Source: Spirosoma panaciterrae DSM 21099
GTDB taxonomy: Bacteria > Bacteroidota > Bacteroidia > Cytophagales > Spirosomataceae
Length of the DNA stretch: 64,000 bases
Assembly (NCBI RefSeq): GCF_000374025.1
Contig: NZ_KB893176.1
Coordinates: 62,001 to 126,000, forward strand
Direction: 5' to 3'
The number at the start of each line of letters is the position of its first letter. Position 1 is the stretch's first letter. The notes beneath the pieces were generated by a model. It saw nothing but the letters and a program-made list of their open reading frames with translations. It ran no database searches and was not told the DNA's origin. Positions 43,657 to 51,339 of the stretch are shown here, piece by piece. Both the position numbers and the translations under genes were made by a program.

Positions 43657-44085
43657 TTATCCGAAGATGCCATAGTCAATACGGCCCAGTACCCGATCTA
43701 CTAAGGTATAGCCTGTAACGGTGTCAAGTATCTGGAGGGGCGTTTGATAGTCTAGCTCCCGTAAGGGGGAACGCATCCAGTTGAGGGCTGTTGAAGCTCG
43801 CCCTTCAAAAGTATCTAACATATGTAGCAGTAAGTTCTCTAGCAGCAGTAGTCGCTCGGAGGCATCTTGACTGATGCGTTGATCGACTTTCAACCGATGG
43901 AGATAAGAGGCTGATAAGCCTAAAGCCATGGCCAATTCTTTGTCGGTTAAGCCAACCAGTCTTGCTACGCGGTCAGCTTCCGCTCGTAGTACACCTTGTC
44001 GACTGCGGGCAATGATCTCCTGTTCAGTCATGAGCCGGGGTAACAAGGCTTGATTAGGCGGTAAAAAAGGCAAAGTGATAGCCAT
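43657..44085 (-). CDS. Xre/MbcA/ParS-type antitoxin (DUF2384)
   Basis: 142 residues from the ATG at 44085 (MAITLPFLPPNQALL); a GTG six codons upstream is possible. An Xre-like helix-turn-helix is visible (LVGLTDKELAMALGLSASYL). The C-terminal DUF2384 toxin-binding part contains ALNWMRSPLRELDYQTPLQI, then LDTVTGYTLVDRVLGRIDYG, the hallmark of RES-linked antitoxins. It should neutralise the RES toxin and repress the operon. An IS630 element starts 65 nt upstream of its start and may supply or disrupt the promoter. Confidence 0.9.
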   Translation of the reverse strand: MAITLPFLPPNQALLPRLMTEQEIIARSRQGVLRAEADRVARLVGLTDKELAMALGLSASYLHRLKVDQRISQDASERLLLLENLLLHMLDTFEGRASTALNWMRSPLRELDYQTPLQILDTVTGYTLVDRVLGRIDYGIFG

Positions 44086-44193
44086 AGGAATGAATTTTGT
44101 CACTAAGCTAACTACAAAAGTTCATCCAATTAAGTTCTTACAAACTTATATTGATCCGTGAGTAGGCCCGTAAAGCTATATCCTTTTATTTGT

Positions 44194-44682
44194 ATGGCTA
44201 CCCTCAAACCATCCGATTATGAATTGCTGCGCCGACGATGTGCGGAACTGAAAGAGAATGGTTGGCAACAAAACAGGATTGCTCAGGCATTGGGTTTGAC
44301 CGAAGGGTGGGTTAGTCGCACGTTAAAGAAATACCGTCAAGACGGACAAGCTGGCTTAGTTTGGCATAAACCAAATGGGCCAGCCTGCCGGCTGACTAAC
44401 GAACAGGTCGCTATACTGCTTGAGGAATTAAATAAAGGTGCTGTAGCCCAAGGATTTGCCGGTGATATATGGACCCGACCCCGAGTCAATCAAGTTATTA
44501 ATCGGCTGTTTGGGGTGAACTATGATCCCTCACAGATTGGTCGGTTGTTGAAACGGGCAGGCTGGAGTCGTCAGAATCGGAGCGCCGAAGCGACCACAGG
44601 CCAAAGCTCGTCAACAGGATGCTGCGGCCGTCCACAATGGCGTGAAGAGCGTTTACCAGGCCTCAAAAAAAGCTCAGGCTGA
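44194..44682 (+). CDS. IS630 transposase, N-terminal frame (OrfA)
   Basis: 162 residues from the ATG at 44194 (MATLKPSDYELLRRRC). It holds the DNA-binding part: two helix-turn-helix segments (WQQNRIAQALGLTEGWVSRTL and WTRPRVNQVINRLFGVNYDPS). Near the end the frame reads WREERLPGLKK and meets a seven-A run at 44665-44671 before its stop. A -1 slip on that run would join it to the catalytic frame as ...LKKKAQAEGRGLVYIDES, which matches the family well. The stretch between about 44570 and 44640 reads more family-like in another frame, so mutation cannot be excluded. Confidence 0.8.
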   Translation: MATLKPSDYELLRRRCAELKENGWQQNRIAQALGLTEGWVSRTLKKYRQDGQAGLVWHKPNGPACRLTNEQVAILLEELNKGAVAQGFAGDIWTRPRVNQVINRLFGVNYDPSQIGRLLKRAGWSRQNRSAEATTGQSSSTGCCGRPQWREERLPGLKKSSG

Positions 44683-45217
44683 AGGGCGGGGACTTGTTTA
44701 TATTGATGAGTCAGCGTGTTATCTATTACCCTTGGTAGCCCATACGTGGGCAAAAAAGGGAGAAACGCCAGTTTTAGTTGAGCAGGCTGGTCGAGATCAC
44801 TTAAGCTTGATTGCGGCCATTGCCCCGAATGGGCGGCTATATGTAGGTGGGCAAGACCGCCCTTTCCGCAGTGAGGATGTGATCTGGTTTTTGGAGAGGT
44901 TATGTAGCCGCTATCGCAAACGGAATTTGTTGGTGGTTTGGGATGGAGCAGCTATTCATCGTAGTCAGGCTATTAAAGACTGGTTGAGCCGCAAGGCGGG
45001 GCGGGTGCATTTGGAACGGTTACCTGCTTATAGTCCTGAACTCAACCCGGTGGAGTTGTTCTGGAGCCACCTGAAAAGAAAGCTGAAAAATCAAGTCTTC
45101 GTCAACTTTGAGCAGTTACTAAATGCGATTCTATATCAGCTTGACCAGTTACAAGTCAGCCCTAAACTAATTACAGCCTTCTTTCGCAAAAAGGAAATTG
45201 CTTTCTTTACAGACTAA
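44642..45217 (+). CDS. IS630 transposase, catalytic DDE frame (OrfB)
   Basis: Frame of 191 codons that would normally be reached by frameshifting from OrfA. The DDE residues are in GLVYIDESACYL (first Asp), LLVVWDGAAIHRS (second Asp) and YSPELNPVELFWSHLKRKLKN (Glu), all with the spacing of IS630 transposases. It ends 12 nt before the right end of the element. No independent ribosome binding site is apparent. Confidence 0.85.
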   Translation: MKSVYQASKKAQAEGRGLVYIDESACYLLPLVAHTWAKKGETPVLVEQAGRDHLSLIAAIAPNGRLYVGGQDRPFRSEDVIWFLERLCSRYRKRNLLVVWDGAAIHRSQAIKDWLSRKAGRVHLERLPAYSPELNPVELFWSHLKRKLKNQVFVNFEQLLNAILYQLDQLQVSPKLITAFFRKKEIAFFTD

Positions 45218-45411
45218 TTCACGGGTCAATAATAGCAATAGCGCAGCAACAGGTAGATTTTGCTAAACAGTTTGACTTTCCAACTTTGCCCCCTTTAAAG
45301 AAAGGGATGGCTCTAGAAAGAATGCAACCAACTGACGATCAATCGCATCTTCGTAAAAATAATAGATGTCGGTACGTACTTTTAAGGCCGCTTATCGGGC
45401 CATGTAGTTTT

Positions 45412-45978
45412 ATGTTATTTGGTTATGCACGTGTTTCAACACAGGATCAAAACTTAGCCCTTCAATTGGATGACCTGAAAAAAGCAGGTTGTCAGAAGAT
45501 ATTTCAGGAAAAGGTGTCTTCAGCTAAGGTACGTCCACAACTTCAGAAGATGCTGGAGGTCCTTCGCGAAGGAGACACCGTCATGGTTTGGAAACTGGAT
45601 CGATTAGGGCGATCCTTAAAAGAGCTTTTCACCTTGATTAATGACTTTCAAAGCAAAGGGATTGGTTTCTGTAGTTTGAATGATGCCATTGATACCACTA
45701 CCGCACAGGGTCGTTTAGTATTCAACCTGTTTGCTTCATTAGCTGAATTTGAAAGAGATTTAATTCGCGAGCGTACCAAAGCTGGTTTGGCCGCAGCCAA
45801 GGCTAGGGGACGAATAGGCGGCCGTCCGAAAGGACTCTCTACCGAAGCCCAATCAAAGGCACGGGCCGTTAAATCCATGTACACGCTTAAAACCCATACG
45901 ATTTTGGAGATCGGTCAGTTGTTTCATTTAAGCCGAGCGACAGTTTACCGGTACTTGGCGTGGAAGGATGTGAAATAA
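45412..45978 (+). CDS. Serine recombinase, resolvase/invertase family
   Basis: 188 residues from the ATG at 45412 (MLFGYARVSTQDQNLALQLD). The catalytic serine lies in YARVST, with the arginines and helix E pattern in VWKLDRLGRSLKELFTLIND and ASLAEFERDLIRERTKAGL. A C-terminal Hin-type helix-turn-helix reads HTILEIGQLFHLSRATVYRYL. The size fits a small resolvase or DNA invertase from a Tn3-like transposon or plasmid. No Tn3 transposase or clear res site was found, although the 180 nt upstream are non-coding. It lies just outside the right end of the IS630 element. Confidence 0.9.
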   Translation: MLFGYARVSTQDQNLALQLDDLKKAGCQKIFQEKVSSAKVRPQLQKMLEVLREGDTVMVWKLDRLGRSLKELFTLINDFQSKGIGFCSLNDAIDTTTAQGRLVFNLFASLAEFERDLIRERTKAGLAAAKARGRIGGRPKGLSTEAQSKARAVKSMYTLKTHTILEIGQLFHLSRATVYRYLAWKDVK

Positions 45979-46205
45979 CTGTTGGTCTATGAATTCTCCT
46001 TATACGGGCTGTTAACTTCCTATCGTCTCAGTTTGGAGCGTTTCATGAGAATAAGGTATAGTAGGTACAAAACCGTTTGGTGTAGGATTACAAATTAGCT
46101 TGATATTTAGTAATCCTACACAAATTGATCATTCTCCGCCTAGAGAAGGCTTTAAATCTGACCAAGGCAGGGCATATCCAAGTGCTTTTTAGAAAAGCCA
46201 ACCAG

Positions 46206-46658
46206 CTATACACCAAACTGCCGAAGGTGATGATCCATGTGCATCCAGGTGGCACAACCCCATTCTTTAGCAGATAATCGCCCGAATGCAGGATGAGTAA
46301 GTCGGAGGTTTTGCTGTGCTGAAAAACGTCGTATCGCGTCGATATAGGCGCTTCGTTTTTCGTCAAATTGTGCAGGCGATAAATCCAGATGAGCGGTTTC
46401 GATGCTGGAGGCTCCTTTCTTGTTTTGGGGAAATTGGGGCAGTACGTATAAACAGAGATACCGGAGCAGATGTTGCTTCCAACTCGATGGAGGATACCCC
46501 AACTCCTGTTGTATAATTTGCTGATTGGCTAATGTGCAATGATAGACCATTTGAGTCGCATTCATACGACCCCATTTGGGCTGATCGCTTGCTTTCAGCG
46601 TTTGAACCCGACTGATAATTTCCTGTACAGCTGCGGGATCGAATAGATTCTTTTTCAT
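46206..46658 (-). CDS. DUF1569 (DinB-like) protein
   Basis: 150 residues from the ATG at 46658 (MKKNLFDPAAVQEIISRVQ). It has the DUF1569 pattern of a four-helix bundle with spaced histidines: RMNATQMVYHCTLANQQ, AHLDLSPAQFDEKRS and the C-terminal TWMHMDHHLRQFG. The MHMDHH motif is the likely metal site of the DinB superfamily. Function is not established. It is divergent from the LytTR regulator gene, with 165 nt between the starts. Confidence 0.8.
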   Translation of the reverse strand: MKKNLFDPAAVQEIISRVQTLKASDQPKWGRMNATQMVYHCTLANQQIIQQELGYPPSSWKQHLLRYLCLYVLPQFPQNKKGASSIETAHLDLSPAQFDEKRSAYIDAIRRFSAQQNLRLTHPAFGRLSAKEWGCATWMHMDHHLRQFGV

Positions 46659-46823
46659 GATTGTTTGCGTTGAAATCGCTGCAAACATATGGCAATCAGG
46701 TTGATCCAAACCTGACGAAGGGATGTGCTGCACGGCTTAGGGGTGAAATGCATCAGCGTAGGCTGATGCTAACCATAAATTCAGTTCTTGCGGGCAATCT
46801 AGCAGGCCAGTATTTTTGTCGTA

Positions 46824-47690
46824 ATGGCTCTCTTAAATGTATTCAGGCAGGCTTATCCGCTACAATCGTATCGTCTCTCGTTGTATCGGGATTTGTTTTT
46901 TGCGTTCTTTCTGAGTTTGTTTTTGCTCGTGTTCCGGCCGTTCGGACTCGAGGTTTATTCGTACGAAGAAAGCTACGTTATGATCGGGTATGGGGCCATA
47001 ACGCTACTGACTACCGTACTCAATGACTACCTGGGTTACCAGCATTTTCCAGCCTTTTTTCGGGAAACGAATTGGACGGTAGGTAAACAACTGGCCTGGT
47101 CGGGTTGGCAGTTGATTTGCCTCGGACTAACCTGCTTCGTTTATGCAGCTCTCATCAAGGCGTTTCCGTGGACGTTGCTTGGCTTTTTGAAAGTACAGCT
47201 CTATGTTCTGCTCTGCGCCATTGTTCCGATTAGCTTATTTACGTTGCTTCGCCAGAACTACATGCTGAAGCGAAATAGTCGGGAAGCCAACCAACTGGAA
47301 GTCGATCTGTCGCAGCAAGTTCCGCAACCTAATGAAACTGTAGAGCAGGCTATCTGTTTTACGGGCGAGAACCGGAATGAAAAACTTGAGATGCTGCCCA
47401 GCCAGTTGATCTGTATTTCGGCTCAGGACAATTATGTCGAGTTTGTTTTTTTGCAGGCAGGCCATACGAAACGGGCTTTGCTCCGCAATACACTATCGAA
47501 AATTGACGAGCAACTCAATGGCCACTCCCAGTTTTTCCGGTGCCACCGATCTTATCTCATCAATCTGGAGAAAATACGGATGGTGAAAGGGAACGCTCAG
47601 GGGTATGTATTAAAAATGGAAGAATTCGAGCCACTGATTCCAGTATCGCGGGCGAGGGGACAGGCCTTACATCAGGCCATTCAGGCCTAA
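46824..47690 (+). CDS. Membrane-bound LytTR transcriptional regulator
   Basis: 288 residues. Four hydrophobic segments occupy about residues 20-140 (LFFAFFLSLFLLVFRPFGL, VMIGYGAITLLTTVLNDYL, WSGWQLICLGLTCFVYAAL, VQLYVLLCAIVPISLFTLL). A LytTR DNA-binding domain follows from about 190 (LICISAQDNYVEFVFLQAGH, FRCHRSYLINLEKIRMVKG). There is no receiver domain, so sensing would be through the membrane part. It lies 140 nt upstream of the acyltransferase/barrel fusion gene in the same direction and could regulate it. Confidence 0.88.
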   Translation: MALLNVFRQAYPLQSYRLSLYRDLFFAFFLSLFLLVFRPFGLEVYSYEESYVMIGYGAITLLTTVLNDYLGYQHFPAFFRETNWTVGKQLAWSGWQLICLGLTCFVYAALIKAFPWTLLGFLKVQLYVLLCAIVPISLFTLLRQNYMLKRNSREANQLEVDLSQQVPQPNETVEQAICFTGENRNEKLEMLPSQLICISAQDNYVEFVFLQAGHTKRALLRNTLSKIDEQLNGHSQFFRCHRSYLINLEKIRMVKGNAQGYVLKMEEFEPLIPVSRARGQALHQAIQA

Positions 47691-47830
47691 TCCATTCCTC
47701 CCACGGACCGTGCAGTTAACCCCTGAAAGCTGGGCCTAACGTCATTTCGCCCCTTAACACGACCACCCGCCCCTTTCATTTTACCCCAATTTCGCTGCGC
47801 TATAGGTTTGCTACATCAACTCAAGCAACT

Positions 47831-50347
47831 ATGCAAACCTATCGAAACCTCGGCTGGCTGGCTCTTTCGCTGGCTTGCCTGATCATCAGCCGCCAATGGC
47901 TACTTCCGATCTTCGCCTTATTGTCTCCCTTATTCTTACTGCACTTTTTACGCACCCAATCACCAGGCAGGGGACTGCTTTTAGTGGGTGTGGGGTTAGT
48001 TGCTTCCATCCTGTGGGTATATCGCGGATTAGCCGGGCCTATGTTCCATAGTCCAGCCAGTTTTGTCATTACCTTGAGTGTTTCGACGCTTATCGGTCTG
48101 ATCCCGTTTTGGCTGCACCGGTTGCTGTCGCACACTTTCCCATTACTAACAGCCTCCCTGATTTTTCCGGCCACGAAAACCATTCTTGAGTATGTAGGCT
48201 CGCTCAATAGTCCGTTTGGCGTTTGGGGTTCGCAGGCAGCTCTCTTTGCGGATTGGCTGCCGTTGGCACAGGTCGTGTCAGTAACCGGCATATGGGGATT
48301 GTCCTTTTTTCTGTCCTGGAGTATTTCGCTGGCAGCACTCGTGTGGTCACGTCCTAAGCAGAACGTGCAGTCTGCTCTGATTCCATACGCTTTGGTACTG
48401 GTGGTGATTGTCGGCTACGGATCAAGTCGACTACTACAGTCTGGTGAAAGCAAGTCCGCAAAAGTAGCCAGCATCCTCACCAATGATACGTATTTCAAGC
48501 CTCTCAAATCGTCCGTCTATCAAGATCTTGCCAATCCGTCTGTGCTGACCAGTTCAGTCGCTCAGGCCAATACGCGTTGGCTGTTAACTCAAACGGAACA
48601 GGCAGCTAAGGCAGGAGCCAAACTCATTTTCTGGGCGGAAGGCAACGGAATAATCCTGCCAGCACAGGAACCGGAACTCATTCGGGCAGCGGCCCAACTT
48701 GCCACCCGTTATCAGGCTTACCTAGGATTAGCCGTTGAGGTTATTCATTCGGGAGCGTCGTTTCCGGTCGAGAATAAGATCGTATTGCTTCAGCCAAACG
48801 GTCAGGTTGCCTTTACGTATTTGAAGCATTATCCCATCGGAATTGAGCAGGAGTTGATGCGAAAAGGTGACGGCAAGATTCCGGTTGCCCAAACGCCTTT
48901 CGGCAAACTTGCGGCCATGATCTGCTTCGATACCGACTTCATCGCCTACGCCCGCAAGGCAGGTCAGCTGGGCGTTCAACTTCTGGTCGCGCCGTCGAAT
49001 GACTGGGCCGAAATTGCCGACATGCGGGGGCTACTTACCCAGTTTAGAGCCCTGGAAAACGGACTTACGCTGATTCGATCTACCTCCCACGGCGTTACAG
49101 AAGTCGTTGATCCTTATGGGCGAGTTAAGCTCAGGAACAATTATTTTGAGCATCCGCAAACGATCTTATATGCCAACGCGCCCCTAAATGGCCAACCAAC
49201 TTTGTATGCCCGCTTTGGCGACTGGTTTCCGTGGTGTTGCGTAGTACTTATGCTGTGCATTGGCTTTAGCCGGATTCCGCGTCGTATTCATCAGGTCGGG
49301 TTACTTATCTTAATGCTGATCGTAACTACGGCTCAGGCCCAGCAGCGTACAGAGCCAACGGCTAAAACCGGTTTCCATAAAACGATTGTGTTACCAGCGC
49401 TATCTTATACCCCAGAAACCAGTGTGGCGCTGGGCGTGACGGGCGTACACCTGAGCAAGCCCGATAGTCTGGCCAACTTGTCGCAGGTTTCGGCTACGGC
49501 GCTGTACACATTTAAGAATCAATTTCTGGTGGAAGGCAAAACCCAGCTTTATCGTGGCAAGTATTTGCTGATGGGCAACGTGAATTACAGTCGCTACCCG
49601 GAGTACTTTTTTGGTATTGGCAACGAAACGCAGGCTGACAACAAAACGATCATTACCTACAGTGCTGTGCGGCTAAATGCGAATCTGGCCCGTCAACTCG
49701 CCCCTCATTTATACGGTGGACTGGCCGTTAACTACAGCCATTATTTCCATATCAATCAGCCGGAACGTTATTTGCCCGAGCCCTTCGGTCAGCAAGGAGG
49801 AGTCACCACGGGCCTCGGTTGGGCCATTACGTTCGATAGCCGGGATCACCTGCTGAATGCATACCGAGGGTGGTATGCCACTCTTTCGGCCATTTGGAAT
49901 ACGCAAGCTTTGGGTGGTCATTTCGATTACATCTCCATCGACGCCGATGTTCGTAAATTTGTGCCCGTAAACTCGGGAGGCACGCTAGCCTTCCAGGCCC
50001 TGGTGACGACTAAAAGCGGTGAGGTACCTTTCTTACAACTCGCCTATTTGGGTGGTAGCAGCATGATGCGTGGGTTTTATGCAGGTCGCTACCGCGACAA
50101 TAATCTGATGGCCATTCAGAGCGAATACCGTCGACGGCTTTCGGCTAAGTGGGGGTTTGTCCTTTTTGCGGGCACGGGTAAAGTATTCAACTCCTGGAAT
50201 CAAGCTGATTTGTCGGGGTTAAAAACATCCCTGGGTCTTGGCTTTCGACGGACCATCAGCCGAAAAGACCGGGTAAACCTGCGAATTGATGGCGGTTTGG
50301 GCGATGGGTATCCCAATTTCTACGTGAGTATCACTGAAGCGTTTTGA
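47831..50347 (+). CDS. Fusion of Lnt-like N-acyltransferase and outer-membrane beta-barrel
   Basis: 838 residues in one open frame. Residues 1-190 form five or six membrane helices like apolipoprotein N-acyltransferase (SPFGVWGSQAALFADWLPLAQ). Residues about 205-450 are a nitrilase/CN-hydrolase domain with the triad E270 (FWAEGNG), K332 (YLKHYPIG) and C365 (MICFDTDF). A hydrophobic stretch ending TTAQAQQ (about 487-505) looks like a signal peptide with a cleavage site after A503. The rest, about 515-838, is a BamA/Omp85-like surface-antigen barrel (GLGWAITFDSRDHLLNAYRGW, LGGSSMMRGFYAGRYRDNN, ending VSITEAF). The two halves belong to different membranes, so cleavage after translation is the likely solution. 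Confidence 0.85.
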   Translation: MQTYRNLGWLALSLACLIISRQWLLPIFALLSPLFLLHFLRTQSPGRGLLLVGVGLVASILWVYRGLAGPMFHSPASFVITLSVSTLIGLIPFWLHRLLSHTFPLLTASLIFPATKTILEYVGSLNSPFGVWGSQAALFADWLPLAQVVSVTGIWGLSFFLSWSISLAALVWSRPKQNVQSALIPYALVLVVIVGYGSSRLLQSGESKSAKVASILTNDTYFKPLKSSVYQDLANPSVLTSSVAQANTRWLLTQTEQAAKAGAKLIFWAEGNGIILPAQEPELIRAAAQLATRYQAYLGLAVEVIHSGASFPVENKIVLLQPNGQVAFTYLKHYPIGIEQELMRKGDGKIPVAQTPFGKLAAMICFDTDFIAYARKAGQLGVQLLVAPSNDWAEIADMRGLLTQFRALENGLTLIRSTSHGVTEVVDPYGRVKLRNNYFEHPQTILYANAPLNGQPTLYARFGDWFPWCCVVLMLCIGFSRIPRRIHQVGLLILMLIVTTAQAQQRTEPTAKTGFHKTIVLPALSYTPETSVALGVTGVHLSKPDSLANLSQVSATALYTFKNQFLVEGKTQLYRGKYLLMGNVNYSRYPEYFFGIGNETQADNKTIITYSAVRLNANLARQLAPHLYGGLAVNYSHYFHINQPERYLPEPFGQQGGVTTGLGWAITFDSRDHLLNAYRGWYATLSAIWNTQALGGHFDYISIDADVRKFVPVNSGGTLAFQALVTTKSGEVPFLQLAYLGGSSMMRGFYAGRYRDNNLMAIQSEYRRRLSAKWGFVLFAGTGKVFNSWNQADLSGLKTSLGLGFRRTISRKDRVNLRIDGGLGDGYPNFYVSITEAF

Positions 50348-51111
50348 TGGTCACGATCATGAAAAAGGTTATTAAAGCCCTGACCGGTTTCGCGATTCTG
50401 TTTTTACTCTATCATGCTGCCGAGTACATGATTGTGTTTCAAAACAGCGTCGAAGGCTTTCTGATGGGGCAAGGATTGTTTTTTGCTGTGGCCTATCAAC
50501 TCGCACGTTGTCAATCCCGCAAAGGTCTTTCGGCTTGGGGATTGGGATTTTCGGCCAATACGTTTCGTCTATTCTTGTCTGGTACAATGATGGGGATAGC
50601 CTTGTACGGCAGCAGTTGGCTACTCAATCTGGCGTTTGGATTCGAAATCGTTCAGAAAGTACCAGCTAGTTCAGTGCTGATACAAAAAGGGGGGCTCTTC
50701 ACATTTGGCGTCTTTTTTTCATCGTTATCGGAAGATATTCTGACGAGAGGGTACGTCTATTATCACTTGCAAGAAAAAGTAAGTTCTGTCGTCCTCGGGG
50801 TTATTTCGGCCATTATCTATTTGCTCAACCATATCTATAAATTGGGCAGTGGCCCCGAAGCCTGGCTGTACCTTTTTCCGCTAGGACTTTTATATGTAAT
50901 GCCGTTGATCATGACCGGAAATCTATGGTTCGCCGGAGCAATGCACTGGGTAGGAAACGTATTCTTCTATATGAGTCATGACTTAATCGATACGCAATCC
51001 GGCAGCAGTATATCCCCTAATTATATTTTTTGTGGGTATATTCTCTTTATCCAAGTGAGCTTCGTTGTGTTAAGGAATTGCACCAAGGCTGTGATAAACG
51101 GATCTACGTGA
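50347..51111 (+). CDS. CPBP-type intramembrane protease-like protein
   Basis: 254 residues if started at the ATG that overlaps the upstream stop (TGATG); a second ATG at 50359 gives MKKVIKALTGFAILF. About seven hydrophobic segments are present. Motifs of the CPBP/Abi family are SSLSEDILTRGYVYYHL (motif 1, with ED where EE is usual), IIYLLNHIYKLG and GAMHWVGNVFFY (the conserved His and Asn). Members are Rce1-like proteases or act in bacteriocin immunity. Overlap with the fusion gene implies co-translation and possibly a role in processing or protecting its product. Confidence 0.75.
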   Translation: MVTIMKKVIKALTGFAILFLLYHAAEYMIVFQNSVEGFLMGQGLFFAVAYQLARCQSRKGLSAWGLGFSANTFRLFLSGTMMGIALYGSSWLLNLAFGFEIVQKVPASSVLIQKGGLFTFGVFFSSLSEDILTRGYVYYHLQEKVSSVVLGVISAIIYLLNHIYKLGSGPEAWLYLFPLGLLYVMPLIMTGNLWFAGAMHWVGNVFFYMSHDLIDTQSGSSISPNYIFCGYILFIQVSFVVLRNCTKAVINGST

Positions 51112-51248
51112 AACTTATGAAGCTAAATTTTCAAGCTCCGCTTTGGATTGGCAACCTAAGACGCTTTCTTGTAGGGGTATAGGTTATCTATTTTCAGCTA
51201 ATTTGAGAACCTATATCCCTTCAGGAATATAAGTATGAAGGATTTGTT

Positions 51249-51275
51249 GTCTCACTTAGAAGCATTTTTTGAGAC
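51249..51275 (+). repeat. 27-nt dispersed motif, copy 2 (partner at 33811)
   Basis: Begins GTCTCACTTA and ends TTTTTGAGAC, 22 of 27 positions as in 33811-33837. It lies in the 228-nt gap between two convergent genes, inside a 20-codon frame reading MKDLLSHLEAFFETSNTYN, which recalls the frame at the other copy. Confidence 0.45.
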
Positions 51276-51339
51276 ATCTAACACTTATAACTAATTACTT
51301 CAATTAGCCTGTCCATTAATTCTGAAGATTCCAGCGATC

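Larger units (their letters stand above)
44151..45229 (+). mobile_element. IS630-family insertion sequence, complete
   Basis: 1079 bp. The ends TTGATCCGTGAGT (44151) and AATTCACGGGTCAA (to 45229) form an inverted repeat with two mismatches. Both are flanked by TA (44149-44150 and 45230-45231), the target dinucleotide duplicated by IS630/Tc1-mariner elements. The element carries a split transposase with IS630-type DDE residues. It lies immediately upstream of the RES/Xre pair. Confidence 0.85.

Noticed and set aside
45231-45411. res site for the serine recombinase
   Set aside because: No set of spaced inverted repeats of the expected 120-bp res type was found by eye.
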